Positions 53,990-64,000 of a DNA stretch of 64,000 nt are shown here, one piece after another. The notes under the pieces are model-generated. The model saw nothing but the letters and a program-made list of their open reading frames with translations. It made no database searches and was not told the origin of the DNA. The translations under genes and the position numbers were made by a program. Origin of the DNA: Vitis vinifera (taxonomy: Eukaryota; Streptophyta; Magnoliopsida; Vitales; Vitaceae); the NCBI RefSeq assembly GCF_030704535.1, contig NC_081807.1, positions 9,388,001 to 9,452,000 on the forward strand, in the 5' to 3' direction. Numbering within the stretch: position 1 is the stretch's first letter; each line of letters begins with the position of its first letter.

Positions 53990-54870
53990 TGAAAATAGGT
54001 TGAACTATAGCAAGGTACTCATTGACTTGAAGGGAACAAGGACCTGTTCCTCCAAAAAAAGATAATGAAAAATCGATTAGTCTAGAAGTAGCATATTTTA
54101 GTGTAATTAGTGCATTGATGTATTTAAAAAATTATATAAGATCAAATATATAATTTTCTATGAATTTATTTGAAATATATAGTTATGCACCAACTTAAAG
54201 ACATTAAATTCTAAGGAAAGGAGTAACCCTTTATTATTGGCTCATCTTCTAAGTTGTCACCTTCCTAAATCGATTTTATTGAAGCATACCATGGTAGACG
54301 CTTCTTCAATTCATGAAGTAAGAAACAAGTCGGAAATGTGTGGTTGACATTAGTAATCTAATATATTCAAAAATCATGTGCACTTTCTTCCATTAAAGAC
54401 AATTCGACAATGCTACATGAAGATAATATTGCATGCTTTCATAGATTAAAAAATGATGTATTAAGAGTGATGAAATTAAGCATATATCCGTAAGTTTATT
54501 TACACTTATAAGCTCTACAAGAGTGGTGAAATTGTTGTTCAAAGAGTCATATCAAGTGACAATTTAGCAAATCTATTCACAAAGGCATTACCAACTATAA
54601 CACTTAAAGTAACTCATATAACGTTGGAATACGTCGACTTAAAGATCTTCATGTTGAGCTATTAGAGATAATATAATTATATGAACATGAAGAGGAGCAA
54701 ATTGTACTCTTTTTCCCTTCATTCATGTTTTGTTTCATTGGGTTTTATTGATAAGATTTTTAACGATACGGTTATAATAGTTTAAAATAATATTGTACTT
54801 TTTTTATTCATTAAGGTTTTTCCTAATAAGGTTTTAACGAGACATATACTTATGATCATCCAAAATGTTT
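53990..54870 (+). pseudogene. Dead Copia retrotransposon 3' part (RT tail, RNase H, LTR)
   Basis: Decayed Copia pol on the plus strand. Around 54,085-54,160 a frame resembles the RT tail (LEVAYFSVISALMYLKNYIR, normally followed by RPDI). At 54,395-54,650 shifted frames give LHEDNIACFHRLKN, YKSGEIVVQRVISSDNLANL and FTKALPTITLK, the conserved Copia RNase H end. LTR-like text follows (TGTACTCTTTTTCCCTTC, then GGTTTTTCCTAATAAGGTTTTAACGAG). Many stops and shifts; the 5' part is missing. Confidence 0.75.
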
Positions 54871-55130
54871 TTAACTTAATTTTTATATTTAAAAATATAT
54901 TTTAAAAATAATTTTTAAATTTAGTGTTTTATTTTTAATTATTTGATATATTTGTATAATTATTTTTTAAAACAACTATAAGAAAACAAATGAAAAGATT
55001 TAAAAATATTTTCTAAAAATACCCTATTTTCTGTTCTTAAGAAGAAAAAATAGAAAATAATTTTTAGTTGCTAAACATGTTATGTTTTTTATTACGAAGA
55101 ATACAAAACTGTTCAAACAAAGCCTAAGAA
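54871..55130. mobile_element. hAT-like MITE copy
   Basis: Interior matches the 48.5-48.8 kb and 60.4-60.7 kb copies (AAAATATATTTTAAAAATAA, TTTGTATAATTATTTTTTAA, AAAACAAATGAAA). Ends are indistinct; the right end reads CAAACAAAGCCTAAGAA. Confidence 0.5.
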
Positions 55131-55189
55131 TCTCTTATGTCTAACGGCATAAAAGTTGCCAGTGGGGGGCCGGGGGCTAGCCGAAATCA

Positions 55190-55494
55190 GACAAGAGAGA
55201 TCCTAGGCCCAATGTACAAACCACTACAAGACCCAAAAATTTCGGTTTCCGGCCCAAAAAGAATCCGTGAAATTCCGAAACTACCCCTCGACTACCGTTG
55301 ATCTGACCAGAATGTCTGAAGAGAGAGAAAGAAGGGGAGAGAGAGCCTTTTTCCCAACGGCTACTTGCAGAGAAGTGAGACGTTTAAAAAAAAACATAAA
55401 CTACTCTCCTCGAAACTCACCCCCAAAATCGCCATTGCCTCTGGTTCTCTCCTTCTTCCAAACCCTAGCTCCCTCTCTTCTTTCTCTCTCTACA
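55190..55494 (+). promoter_or_regulatory. Promoter/5' UTR of the TPX2-like gene with MSA and site II motifs
   Basis: CCCAACGGCTA at 55353-55363 is a perfect match to the plant MSA consensus YCYAACGGYYA, bound by three-repeat MYB (MYB3R) factors that restrict expression to G2/M. A second AACGG core lies on the minus strand (ACCGTTGAT at about 55,294-55,302). Two GGCCCA site II words occur at about 55,206 and 55,251. A CT-rich leader precedes the ATG at 55495. The motif content agrees with a mitotic role for the encoded protein. Confidence 0.7.
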
Positions 55495-58400
55495 ATGGAG
55501 GAACGCCAATCGCAGGCAGCATCGGAAGAAGAATTCTACGAGAAGATCGAGGCCCCCAAGTTCGTGGACTTCACAAAGCCCGATCTACCCCGCCCCGACG
55601 ACCGTTACTGGTTCTGCTTGCGCGTCGGTCAGTTTTTCCTTCTCCATTTTTTGGTTTTGCTTCGTTTCTTTTCGATTCGGGTTGTGATGTGATGTTTGCT
55701 TTTCTTGGTTGATTGTTGATTTTTGTTCAGAATTTGGTGCTGTGGTACTGTGTTTAATTTTGATTTTCGAGGTTGCTGGTTTCTATTCTACATTCGGATT
55801 CAGTTTCGTTTCTTTTCAATTTGGATTTCTTCATTATTTTTTTTGGTTTTTACTGATTTGTTTACACAAATCCGCAAATCCGGACGTTTTGTTAGATGTG
55901 TTGTCCGCTCTGATGTTTGCGTTGTTTGATAGCTCTGATTTAGAAGAACTGTTTGTTAGGTGGGAAAAGAAAAACTTTCAGATTTTAGTTGGTCTGGTAA
56001 CTTTAGGAAGATAGACTAAGGCAAAAGGAAAAAGGGAAATAAGGTAGAAAATGTGACGGCTCGGTGTTTTCTAAAATCGTTTCCAGTGTATAATTCATGG
56101 AAATATTTCTGAAATTTTTTGCCTTTGCTTTATTAGTTACTCAAGTAATGGAAATTTGAGATCTCAATTTGAATTTCTTCGTTTTGTTGTTCTTGGTTTC
56201 ATATGAATGCTTCAACTGAAGAACATGGCTTTTCCCATAGGATATTATCCTCTGTATATACAGTATGTGTTAATCGGCTCTCTGTGTTTGTCCAAAGTCC
56301 ACAATGTCTTCTTGTAGTTAGATTATCTGTCTGATTTTTGTTTCAGTGGCTTGCATTACCTAATTTTGTTTAAATGAGCTTAATTCAATTACATCTCGGC
56401 TGATTGTTACAGGGTGTGACCAGAAGCATGAAGAAGAAATGGACCATGAAGCAATTTACAAAGATTTTGTTCTCCGGGTTAGTTATAAGTTCACTTTCTT
56501 ATTTCATTTGACCTTGCAAGAAGATCAATTTCAGGCAATGAAACTGTTGAATCATACAGGTCATGGCAGCCAGGAGTCCCAATGTGAGATTACGGAAAAT
56601 GCTGAACAGAAAAGCTCCAAGGTATATAAAAATCTTTAAAATAATCTTCTCCCAGTGTTAATTTTAGTATTGATGCAAATGGGTTTTCAATAACTCAGTT
56701 TATTTGTCTGATCTTCTAGTACAACTATGAAGTGCCCTCTTTCAGCTCCAGCAAAGCCTTCGAAGTCTAGATTGTCGAGGTTAGCCGTGATTTCTTCATT
56801 TTCTCAAAAGATAACTGAGGCCAAGGTGAAAGGCTCAACCCCAAAACCAGAGGTAAAGCAATCTTCTGTTGTGGTCAAGGCCTTGACTACACCAAGGAAC
56901 AAGAAGTACCCCCAAAATCGAAACTCATTTCGAAGTGTTAGGAACCCAAAAGCAACAACCATTGCTGTTCCAAAGAATAGAGTGGTAGCGAAGGCTCTGG
57001 TCTTTCACTCTCCAAAGAAGCCTAGACAGAAGAAAACTTCATTAGAGTTGCATACTCCTGTAAGCAAGATTTGTCAAGGGATGAAGCAGCTTGAGATAAC
57101 CAGCCAAAGGAAGCGTGTGTTAGGGTATTCTGTCAAATCATCAAGGGACATTGAACGTGATCCAAACAAACAATTGCCTTCAGATACTTCAAGAAGAAAA
57201 TTTGGCACTCGAAAGGTCAAGAGTCGGGTTTATGATTCATTGCGTTTGCAAAACTGCAAGGGCAGAGAAGACAAATCTTCAAGATGCCCAAAGAGCAAAA
57301 GCAAGGTAGAAGACTTGCAGAAATGTAAAGGTTCTTTGCCTCATGAAGGGGTTGAAAATGATTCTAGTGACATGGAGATTGATGAGAAACCAAGGGACAA
57401 CTCTATTGATGGGAGCTCATTATCATGCACTTCTAAGAGTTATGAAAATGGACATGAAAAGGAGCCATCACAGATTGCGCATTCGGATGTAGCATTATCA
57501 GACACCTCCAAGGGTGACATGAACTCAAATTCAGAAGAAAACAATTTCTCAGAATTCCAAACTCTAAGTGAAGAGGGCACCAAGAGCAGTGGAGGAAGTG
57601 ATGTTGATGTGAAAACAGAATCAAGCTCCCTATCAGATTCTGAAGACAGGGTTTCAGAACAAAAGAACATGCGCCAATTCCAAACTCAAACTGGAGAGGG
57701 AAATGAGAGTAGTGGGGGAAGTGAACATGAAGAGAAAAAAAAATCAAGTTCAAGGAAGAGGAGATTTTTGGAAGATCATCCCCCTAAAAATCAAATTTCA
57801 GAAGAAGCAGGGCACCACAATGAAGACAAGGAGAGCAATGACAACGAAAATGCTTTAACTTCTGATTCAGAAGAGGCAGGACACAACAATGAAGTTAAGG
57901 AGGAGAGTGATGAAAAGGAAAATGTTTCAGCCTCTAATGATAAAGAAAACAACAGTGAAGCAATGGAGAATGATGACAAAGAAAATGTTTCAGCGTCTGA
58001 TGATAACAGGTAGTTAACTAACTAGTTTACCTTCATACATTGTTTTCATTTAGGATGCTCTTATTAACTCAAGACTTCATTACCTTCAATGACGATTTAT
58101 GCTGAAGTCATCACAGAAAATTGAAGAGTAATAAGGATCATTGCGAAAGGAAACTTCTTGGCAGGCATGGGGTTGGTGGAACCATGAAGAAGGTGACTTC
58201 TTTAATGGAAGATCTTATTTGTTATCACCATGTCTGGATTTGTCTTCATCAAAATGTCTGATTTCCATGATAATTTGAAAATTGTGCAGGTAACTCAACT
58301 GCTGGATAGGACTTGTAAAGAAAGCTTTAATCCAGCAGCTGCTGGTACTCAAAGTGTGAAGTGCAAACCAAAGCCAACGAACCCCAAACCTTTCAGGCTA

Positions 58401-59447
58401 AGAACAGATGTAAAAAATTAAGATCATTCTCTTGAGTTAATTTTCTATGAGGTTTGCTTGTTTATTTTTGTTATTTGGTGGGTCTGTCTCATAACATTTG
58501 GGTTGTTTTAGGAAAGAGGAATCCTAAAGGAAGCAAAATTGGAGAGGAGACTTCATGGTCTTGCACCTCTGAAGGAAATCACAGCAGTTTCAAGGTTTCC
58601 TAGTGTAAATTCACAGAGAAGGAACGGAGTTGATATCCAAGTGAGATTTTTTCTAAGGATTTTTTTTATTTAACATATAATATTTTCTTACCAAGAATGA
58701 CTAGAATGATTAGTTTGTTTTTGTCTCTGATTTTCAGAGAAACGAAAAGTGCCCTGGACAAGAAGCTAGATGCAGAAGTAACACACATGACAAAGGCAGT
58801 GAAAAAGAACCAGAGAAAATAACTCAAAACCAGCCTGTAAGTGTCTAAGCACATTGTTTACGTAGAGATTTGGTTGAAAACTTCATATAATTGTATTATT
58901 TTCTGTCTGGAGCAACAGACCAAAACTGCATGCAAGAATTCAAAAGGAAAAGTGGAACCAAGAATAGATACAGTAACCCCACAAAGACAGACTGTTTTCA
59001 AATGCCCAGAACCCTACCTCATGACTCCACCACTGAAAAGTGACAAAGAAGATGCACCTCAAAGCAGCTCAAGGAAGACCAAATCATCATTGCTGCAGAA
59101 AAAGCTCGTCAGGCCTCAGGGGTGAGTTTTATCATATGTTTCCCAAATATGATAAATCCTATATTTGTGACGTGATCCAAGGAGTAATTCAGTTTGCCCA
59201 CTTGTTTAGGATTGCTTCAAGTAGTCTCATGAAAACTGTTCAACTTGGTGTGATTAAGGAGACATCATCAACGATCTCAGCCCCCAAGGAAGCCAGAAAG
59301 CCATGGGAGAGAAGTGTCATCTCAGCAACCAAAGCTCCCTCTGCTACCAGGTCTTCTTCACGTGGAAGAAGACCTACAACCATTCCAAAGGAGCCAAACT
59401 TTCATAGCATTCATACACCAAAGAGCTGCACAAGGAAATTGGCTTAG
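55495..59447 (+). CDS. TPX2-like cell-cycle microtubule-associated protein
   Basis: Ten exons: 55495-55627, 56413-56477, 56560-56621, 56720-58009, 58117-58192, 58290-58409, 58512-58640, 58738-58836, 58919-59121 and 59210-59447; the frame is continuous for 804 residues. The N-terminus (EEFYEKIEAPKFVDFTKPD) resembles the YEFSAP-FFDF Aurora-binding segment of TPX2, followed by the plant-conserved YWFCLRVGCDQKHEEEMDHE. The middle (exon 4) is basic and Ser/Lys-rich, then becomes an acidic tail with three KEN boxes at about residues 486, 495 and 507 (DEKENVSAS, NDKENNSE, DDKENVSAS). A TPX2-type motif NPKPFRLRTDERGILKEAKL lies at about residues 577-596. The basic C-terminus ends CTRKLA. I place it with the Arabidopsis 'cell cycle regulated microtubule associated protein' group from memory. 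TPX2 relatives bind microtubules and activate Aurora kinases at the spindle; which of these this protein does is inferred. Confidence 0.8.
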
Positions 59448-59929
59448 GTGATTTTGCCATCATGGAAACGATTCTGTTGGATGTATGATATCTGCTTTTT
59501 GTTCAATTGTTTCATTGAATTATATTTGCTTGCTCCAATTCAGCTTGCATCTCCCTGCCTGTCTTATTTTTAAAAAAACTAATTTGTTGTTGAGCTTTGG
59601 CCAAAATTTCAAGTTTTGTACTTGCTTTACCAAGTCTATGTAAGTTGTGTAACCTTTTCTGTACTAGAATCTTTTCATATTTTTTCACAAGAGAGGCAAT
59701 AATACATTTGATCAGTTTTTCCCTTTATCTATCAATTAATGATTTTTTTCCCCTTTATGGAATATACTACAAATGTCTTTGAGGTCTCTTTTCACTTCTT
59801 GGCATTTAAAGGGAGTTTTTGTTGATGCTTTGCGAAGAAATTGACATAGCTATAAACCTTAGATAAGCTTGATCGAATAGGCCTGTGATGATAAAGGAAT
59901 TAGGAGTAGAATTATAGTTTTGTTAAACA
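59448..59929. other. 3' flank of the TPX2-like gene
   Basis: Presumed 3' UTR and downstream DNA; no polyadenylation signal was assigned with confidence and no other feature was seen. Confidence 0.35.
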
Positions 59930-60330
59930 TACAGGCCAATGCTCCTGTGATAGGGGTGTGTTGGGGAGCAAATTGACAGAGCTGATGTTGTTTGCCATTG
60001 GAGATGAGTAAGATGGAGATGAATAGGAAACTAGTCTAAAAAGTGACTTTGATCCCATGTAGCTCCCTTTAGGTAAACTCCCCTGCAATGTAAAGGTAGA
60101 AACAAAACATATAAGAGAGATTATAGGAGAGTTGCCTATCCCAACTACATCATGATAGCCTAACACTGGAGTCATCCTATCACTATTTCTAAATCCTTAA
60201 GAATCTTTAACTTCATCAACCATGTACTTCTGTTAACCTTGCAGACCCTTGAAACAATTCTCATGAAGAAGCTTAAAACACTTGGATAGCAACTCTTTAG
60301 TAAGTACATCTGCAAATCAATCTCCAAATC
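59930..60330 (-). pseudogene. Copia pol C-terminal remnant
   Basis: On the minus strand near 60,310 the text ADVLTKELLSKCFKLLHENC corresponds to the end of Copia RNase H (normally ADILTKGL ... F). It continues into untranslated/LTR-like sequence to about 59,930. Frames are interrupted and no LTR pair is visible, so this is a small dead piece. Confidence 0.55.
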
Positions 60331-60369
60331 TATCTGCAAAACAATTTCTGGAAACAAGTGTTTTCGAAA

Positions 60370-60745
60370 TCAGTTCTGAAATCAGAACATTTTTTTAAAA
60401 CTATTTTCTAATGTTTTGCAAAATAAAAATCTATTTGGGGCATTGAATATTTTTAACCCCTTTTTTTATGTTTTTTTAAAATAACTTTTATATATATTAC
60501 TTTATTTTTTTTTTATCATTTTTCATATTTATATAATTATTTTTTAAAACAGTTATCATAAAACAAATGGAAAGAACTAAAAACAATTGAAAAATATTTT
60601 CTAAAAACACTTTTTTTATTAAAAAAAAAAATCATAAAACAGTTCTTTGTTTTTTGTTTTTTGGTTATCAATCATATTTTCATGTTTTTTTTATTCTATG
60701 AGGAGAAAATTATTTTAAAAAATAATTACCAAATAGAGTCTTAAT
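60370..60745. mobile_element. hAT-like MITE copy
   Basis: A third copy of the family at 48.3-49.1 and 54.9-55.1 kb: TTTATATAATTATTTTTTAA and AAAACAAATGGAAA inside, with a right end reading AATAATTACCAAATAGAGTCT. Confidence 0.5.
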
Positions 60746-61655
60746 TTTCAAATTTCAAGGCATTACACAATACACTTTTGAGGAAAATGATAAGCAATTC
60801 TCAATGCATTTCCTTCAAGCATGCAGAACCCCTGAAACTATCAAGGAGTTATTTTTATGATACAAACTATCGCAACCCTTTATAAAACCTAATCAATTTT
60901 CTTTCTTCTTCACACAAATGAACCACATGTAGTAAGAGAGTACTCCTAGATGTATGAGTATATACTGATTATCATGACTTAAATCAATTTTATTAAGAAA
61001 AAATCATCTAAATTGGAACTTCTCCACTAATAATGCTGACACAGTATCACAGATGTACAGAATACTTTGTCACCTGGTGCCTGTCATTGCCTCCTGAGTA
61101 TAAGGCAAATTCACTTAGAAAAAGGTTGCTGGTTTGCCATATTCAGCTACACAACAACCACACAAGAAGGGAAGTTTCCTTCCAATGACCCAAGTCCAGC
61201 ATGTCAATATGCTCAATTAATCTTAAAAGTTTTATTTTTATCTCTAACTTAGCAAAGAGGGGTTCTATGGCTAGAGGAACTCTTTCACCTACATAGGAGG
61301 AATGGTCTCTTCTGTTCCCTATGTCGAGAAAATTGTGATGCAAAGAACTATTCCTTTCAAACCATTCTCATTCTGACATTACGAACTTGAAATAAAGACT
61401 CTACATAGTTCCTTCATACTCTGTCTTGAAGGGACTCCACTCCATCAAAATACAGGGCAATGCCAAAGCAGAGCAAAAATACATGACCAGAAAGCATTCA
61501 TAAATTAAATCCTATTAAAATTAGTTTCAAAATCAGTGACACCCATTTTCTTGTGAATCTCAGATGATAGTACTGGGAATAATGCCTCTCAGTTTCTTAT
61601 TATTATAGTATAGGGCATTGGTAATTTTCTAAATTGAGTACTGCACCTAATCATC
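60746..61655. other. 3' flank of the proline iminopeptidase gene, no other gene seen
   Basis: Moderately AT-rich. No coding sequence recognised, and no conserved elements identified. Confidence 0.35.
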
Positions 61656-62963
61656 TCAGGGTCCACCATTCTTGATAATATTCTTCAGCTTCTCATTTGC
61701 AGCAACAAGTTCAGCAGCTATTCCTAGTTCGTTGGCCGAATGACCAGCATCTGGCACAATCTGTTACATAATTGAATAATTTAGTAATTTGTTACTCTCA
61801 TCCATAGATACAAGAACATGCAAAGCAAATTCAAATTTTATTTCTTGATTGGGACCAATGCAACATTAACATGAATTGTAACACAGGCAGTGGATGGCTA
61901 TAAAAAAAAATCTGCACAAGAGATTTAAAACCATGAACGAAAAAGAATGATCTGTCAAAACTCATTTTTGGAACATGACCTACTGAATCATTTAAGCTAT
62001 GCTGTCTTCCTACACATAATTTTGAATAACAGCACATGAAAAACACACAGATCTCAGTGCGCAGATTATGAATCACCCTTCATTTTTTCTTAAGAAAAAT
62101 AATTTGCATAAACAAAAATGCCAAGGATGAAACAACACACATAAAGGAGAAGCATAAAAATGCACATAAAAAAGTATACAAAAAGAAGGAAATAAAGCAG
62201 AACCACTCGACTGAAACCAAACCCACCTCTACCCAGGAAAAAAAAAAAAAAGAATTCCAGACCCCATCCAAAATGCAGAATGTTAGGGTTCCAGTGCTCT
62301 CATCTCTGATTATAGTTTCTGCATTCACCATAACTCTAAAAAAACCTGGTAATCCCATTTCAAGTCTAAACAAACCTGCATTCTCCCCATGCCACATGTG
62401 TGAGAACAGCACCAACTACCTACCATTCCCAATATTCCAGCAAAAGTACCTAAAGAATTCTGTGCACCCTCTCCTTAAGGTCACATCCAGAAAGAGCCAA
62501 TTGTGTCATTTGATTCATGAAGGATACCTACATCGCTCCTACTGTCCTACACTTCTCCCTATCAACAATTCTATGTCATTCCTACAAGTCAAATGTATTA
62601 TGCCTTCATTCAGCTAACTTACCATGTAAACCATATCATATAGTTATTGATTATTAGCATCATTTTAACTTTATGGTTCAACTATAAGCATGTGTTATAT
62701 AGCAATGTCCAATGTAGATTTCTGATTATTCAACAGGAGTTTTGTGGATGTCTACATCCATGCTCAGTGATGTCAACAGATTCGAGCATCAATAGGCCTT
62801 TTGTGTATAACAGCCTGTTAAAAAAAATGCATTTTGTGAAATAGAAACTGGTATTAATGAAAACAATGACTGAAAGCATTTTGGTTACCTTGAAATCTGC
62901 CTCTGGCCAAGCTTTATGAAGATCCCAAGCTGTCATAATAGGACAGCACATATCATATCTTCC
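61656..62963 (-). CDS. Proline iminopeptidase, last two exons (gene continues past the right edge)
   Basis: Serine peptidase of the alpha/beta-hydrolase S33 family; it removes N-terminal proline from peptides. Two exons are visible on the minus strand: 62963-62889 and 61760-61656 (stop TGA at 61658-61656), with GT..AG borders and phase-0 junctions. They encode GRYDMCCPIMTAWDLHKAWP then EADFK, joined to IVPDAGHSANELGIAAELV and AANEKLKNIIKNGGP. These contain the catalytic Asp (GRYD) and His (DAGHS) of the triad; the nucleophile Ser exon must lie upstream, beyond base 64,000. I saw no other exon between 62,964 and 64,000, so that stretch is probably intron. The C-terminus is where plant PIPs normally end, so the 3' end is complete. 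Confidence 0.9.
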
Positions 62964-64000
62964 CTACAAAAGAAATTTCAACAGAAATCAGGCTGGGAAC
63001 CTAAATCCAACAGAATCTTCTAGGGGCATACGTCATGTACCACATACGATAGCATATACAATATGCATTTTAATATGATACAATAAAAAACACTTACTAA
63101 TATTATTTACACCTCGAAAGACAAAAATTAAGCAAAATATGAATCCAACAATGATGCAGTAAAAGACCAAAAAAAAAAAGGAAAAGAAAGCATTCCATGC
63201 ATCACTGGTCACACCTTGAAAGATGTAAATTAATACATAAACAATTAATTTCTTATGATGTGAGAACACTGCAAGTGGTAGTAAGACAAAGATTTGTTTA
63301 AAGAAAAATTTATCATTTGGAAGCTAGGCAGCATTTTAGTGCAATAATATTGAAATAATAGCAGAAAATGTCAATGTTTTGTGTCCATAAGTAAAATTAG
63401 TGGATCAGTAGTAGAACTGATGCTATGTACATGCCAATTGCAGCCTGGTAAAGAAAACCAAGATTACAAATTTTTAATGTTATTTTAGGTAGCATTTCCA
63501 TGTTTTCCTGCTTCTATTTTTTACGAGTCAATAAGAAAAGATCATTGTGAACTTGTAGAAAGATTGGAACCCAAACAGGCAATAGCATATTGTCTGTAAA
63601 CTCATTTTGTTCCTGGGTGAAGATTCTGGTGTGATTTAGGCAGTAAGCACAAGGACCGTTATAAGTCAGCATCCCTTGAAATTCAAGCATGCCAAATCAA
63701 GGAGATAATAGGCAGCCATTAGGACGCGGTTGAACACCTTCAAACACAATGTGCATCACCAAATTAAGGGAAGTGATTTAGGTTTATGGACTTCATCATT
63801 TAATTTAATATTTAGCCAACCTCAACTGGGTGAGATTAAAGCTTTAACTCCACAAAACCTCTACAATATTTCTTGGAACAATAACTAGACTAAAGCTTTA
63901 GAGTTTGTTTCACAACTGTTTTTGAAAATAGTTTCATGTTTTCTTGAACAAAAAAATTATAGAACATGTTTGGCAATCAAAATACTATTTTCTGTTTTCT
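62964..64000. other. Probable intron of the proline iminopeptidase gene, MITE at the edge
   Basis: No exon recognised. At about 63,900-64,000 the sequence GTTTGTTTCACAACTGTTTTTGAAAATAG, followed by ATGTTTGGCAATCAAAATAC, looks like the start of another member of the hAT-like MITE family, cut by the window edge. Confidence 0.4.

Noticed and set aside
55267..55494. Upstream extension of the TPX2-like ORF to 55,267
   Set aside because: The earlier part covers the MSA element and CT-rich leader; its first codon is not a conserved start, while the ATG at 55,495 begins the conserved EEFYEKIEAPKF region.
57433..57979. Minus-strand ORFs opposite exon 4 of the TPX2-like gene
   Set aside because: Mirror images of the acidic/Ser-rich coding repeat on the plus strand; no features of their own.

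Overview
This is a eudicot plant nuclear window: AT-rich, with intron-containing genes (GT..AG), plant-only gene families, a plastid-derived insert and abundant plant transposons. Grapevine (Vitis) or a close relative is my best guess; that is inference from recognised protein and repeat style, and no search was run. Exon coordinates below were built by hand from splice signals and reading-frame continuity.

Layout. (1) 1-12.1 kb: a decayed Mutator-like element (MULE) with a MuDR-type transposase and a GRF zinc-finger ORF on the plus strand, facing a 14-exon Ulp1-type (C48) cysteine protease gene on the minus strand. A captured-looking coding fragment and a MULE-type terminus follow at 11.45-12.1 kb. 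(2) 12,116-19,493: a 7.4-kb structure with about 2-kb terminal inverted arms and a core of about 175-bp repeats in both orientations, flanked by a near-matching 9-bp duplication. (3) 19.6-24.05 kb: a DYW-type pentatricopeptide repeat gene (likely At4g33990/EMB2758 orthologue) whose start lies in an 8-nt coding micro-exon, followed by a BCS1-type AAA-ATPase pseudogene. (4) 25.8-32.3 kb: Gypsy-like LTR/leader debris and a complete but mutated Copia element (27,742-32,308) with both LTRs and a perfect TTAAC duplication. (5) 32.6-44.7 kb: two tandem intact squalene epoxidase genes on the minus strand with identical 8-exon structures and matching core promoters, separated by a GC-cargo hAT element (36,289-37,132) and a MULE with palindromic hairpin repeats (37,945-39,743). 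(6) 44.8-55.2 kb: AT-rich intergenic DNA with a non-autonomous relative of the first MULE, several hAT-like MITEs, a plastid psbH-petB insert and a dead Copia 3' end. (7) 55.2-59.45 kb: a 10-exon TPX2-like microtubule-associated protein gene with a perfect MSA (G2/M) promoter element and three KEN boxes. (8) 59.5-64 kb: another Copia remnant, MITEs, and the last two exons of a proline iminopeptidase gene running in from the right edge on the minus strand.

Living host genes: the PPR gene (organelle RNA processing), two squalene epoxidases (sterol/triterpene pathway), the TPX2-like gene (mitosis) and the proline iminopeptidase (peptide turnover). They share no pathway; only the two epoxidases form a functional cluster. 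The most unusual object is the 7.4-kb nested inverted-repeat element, which could form a very large hairpin and has no recognisable transposase.
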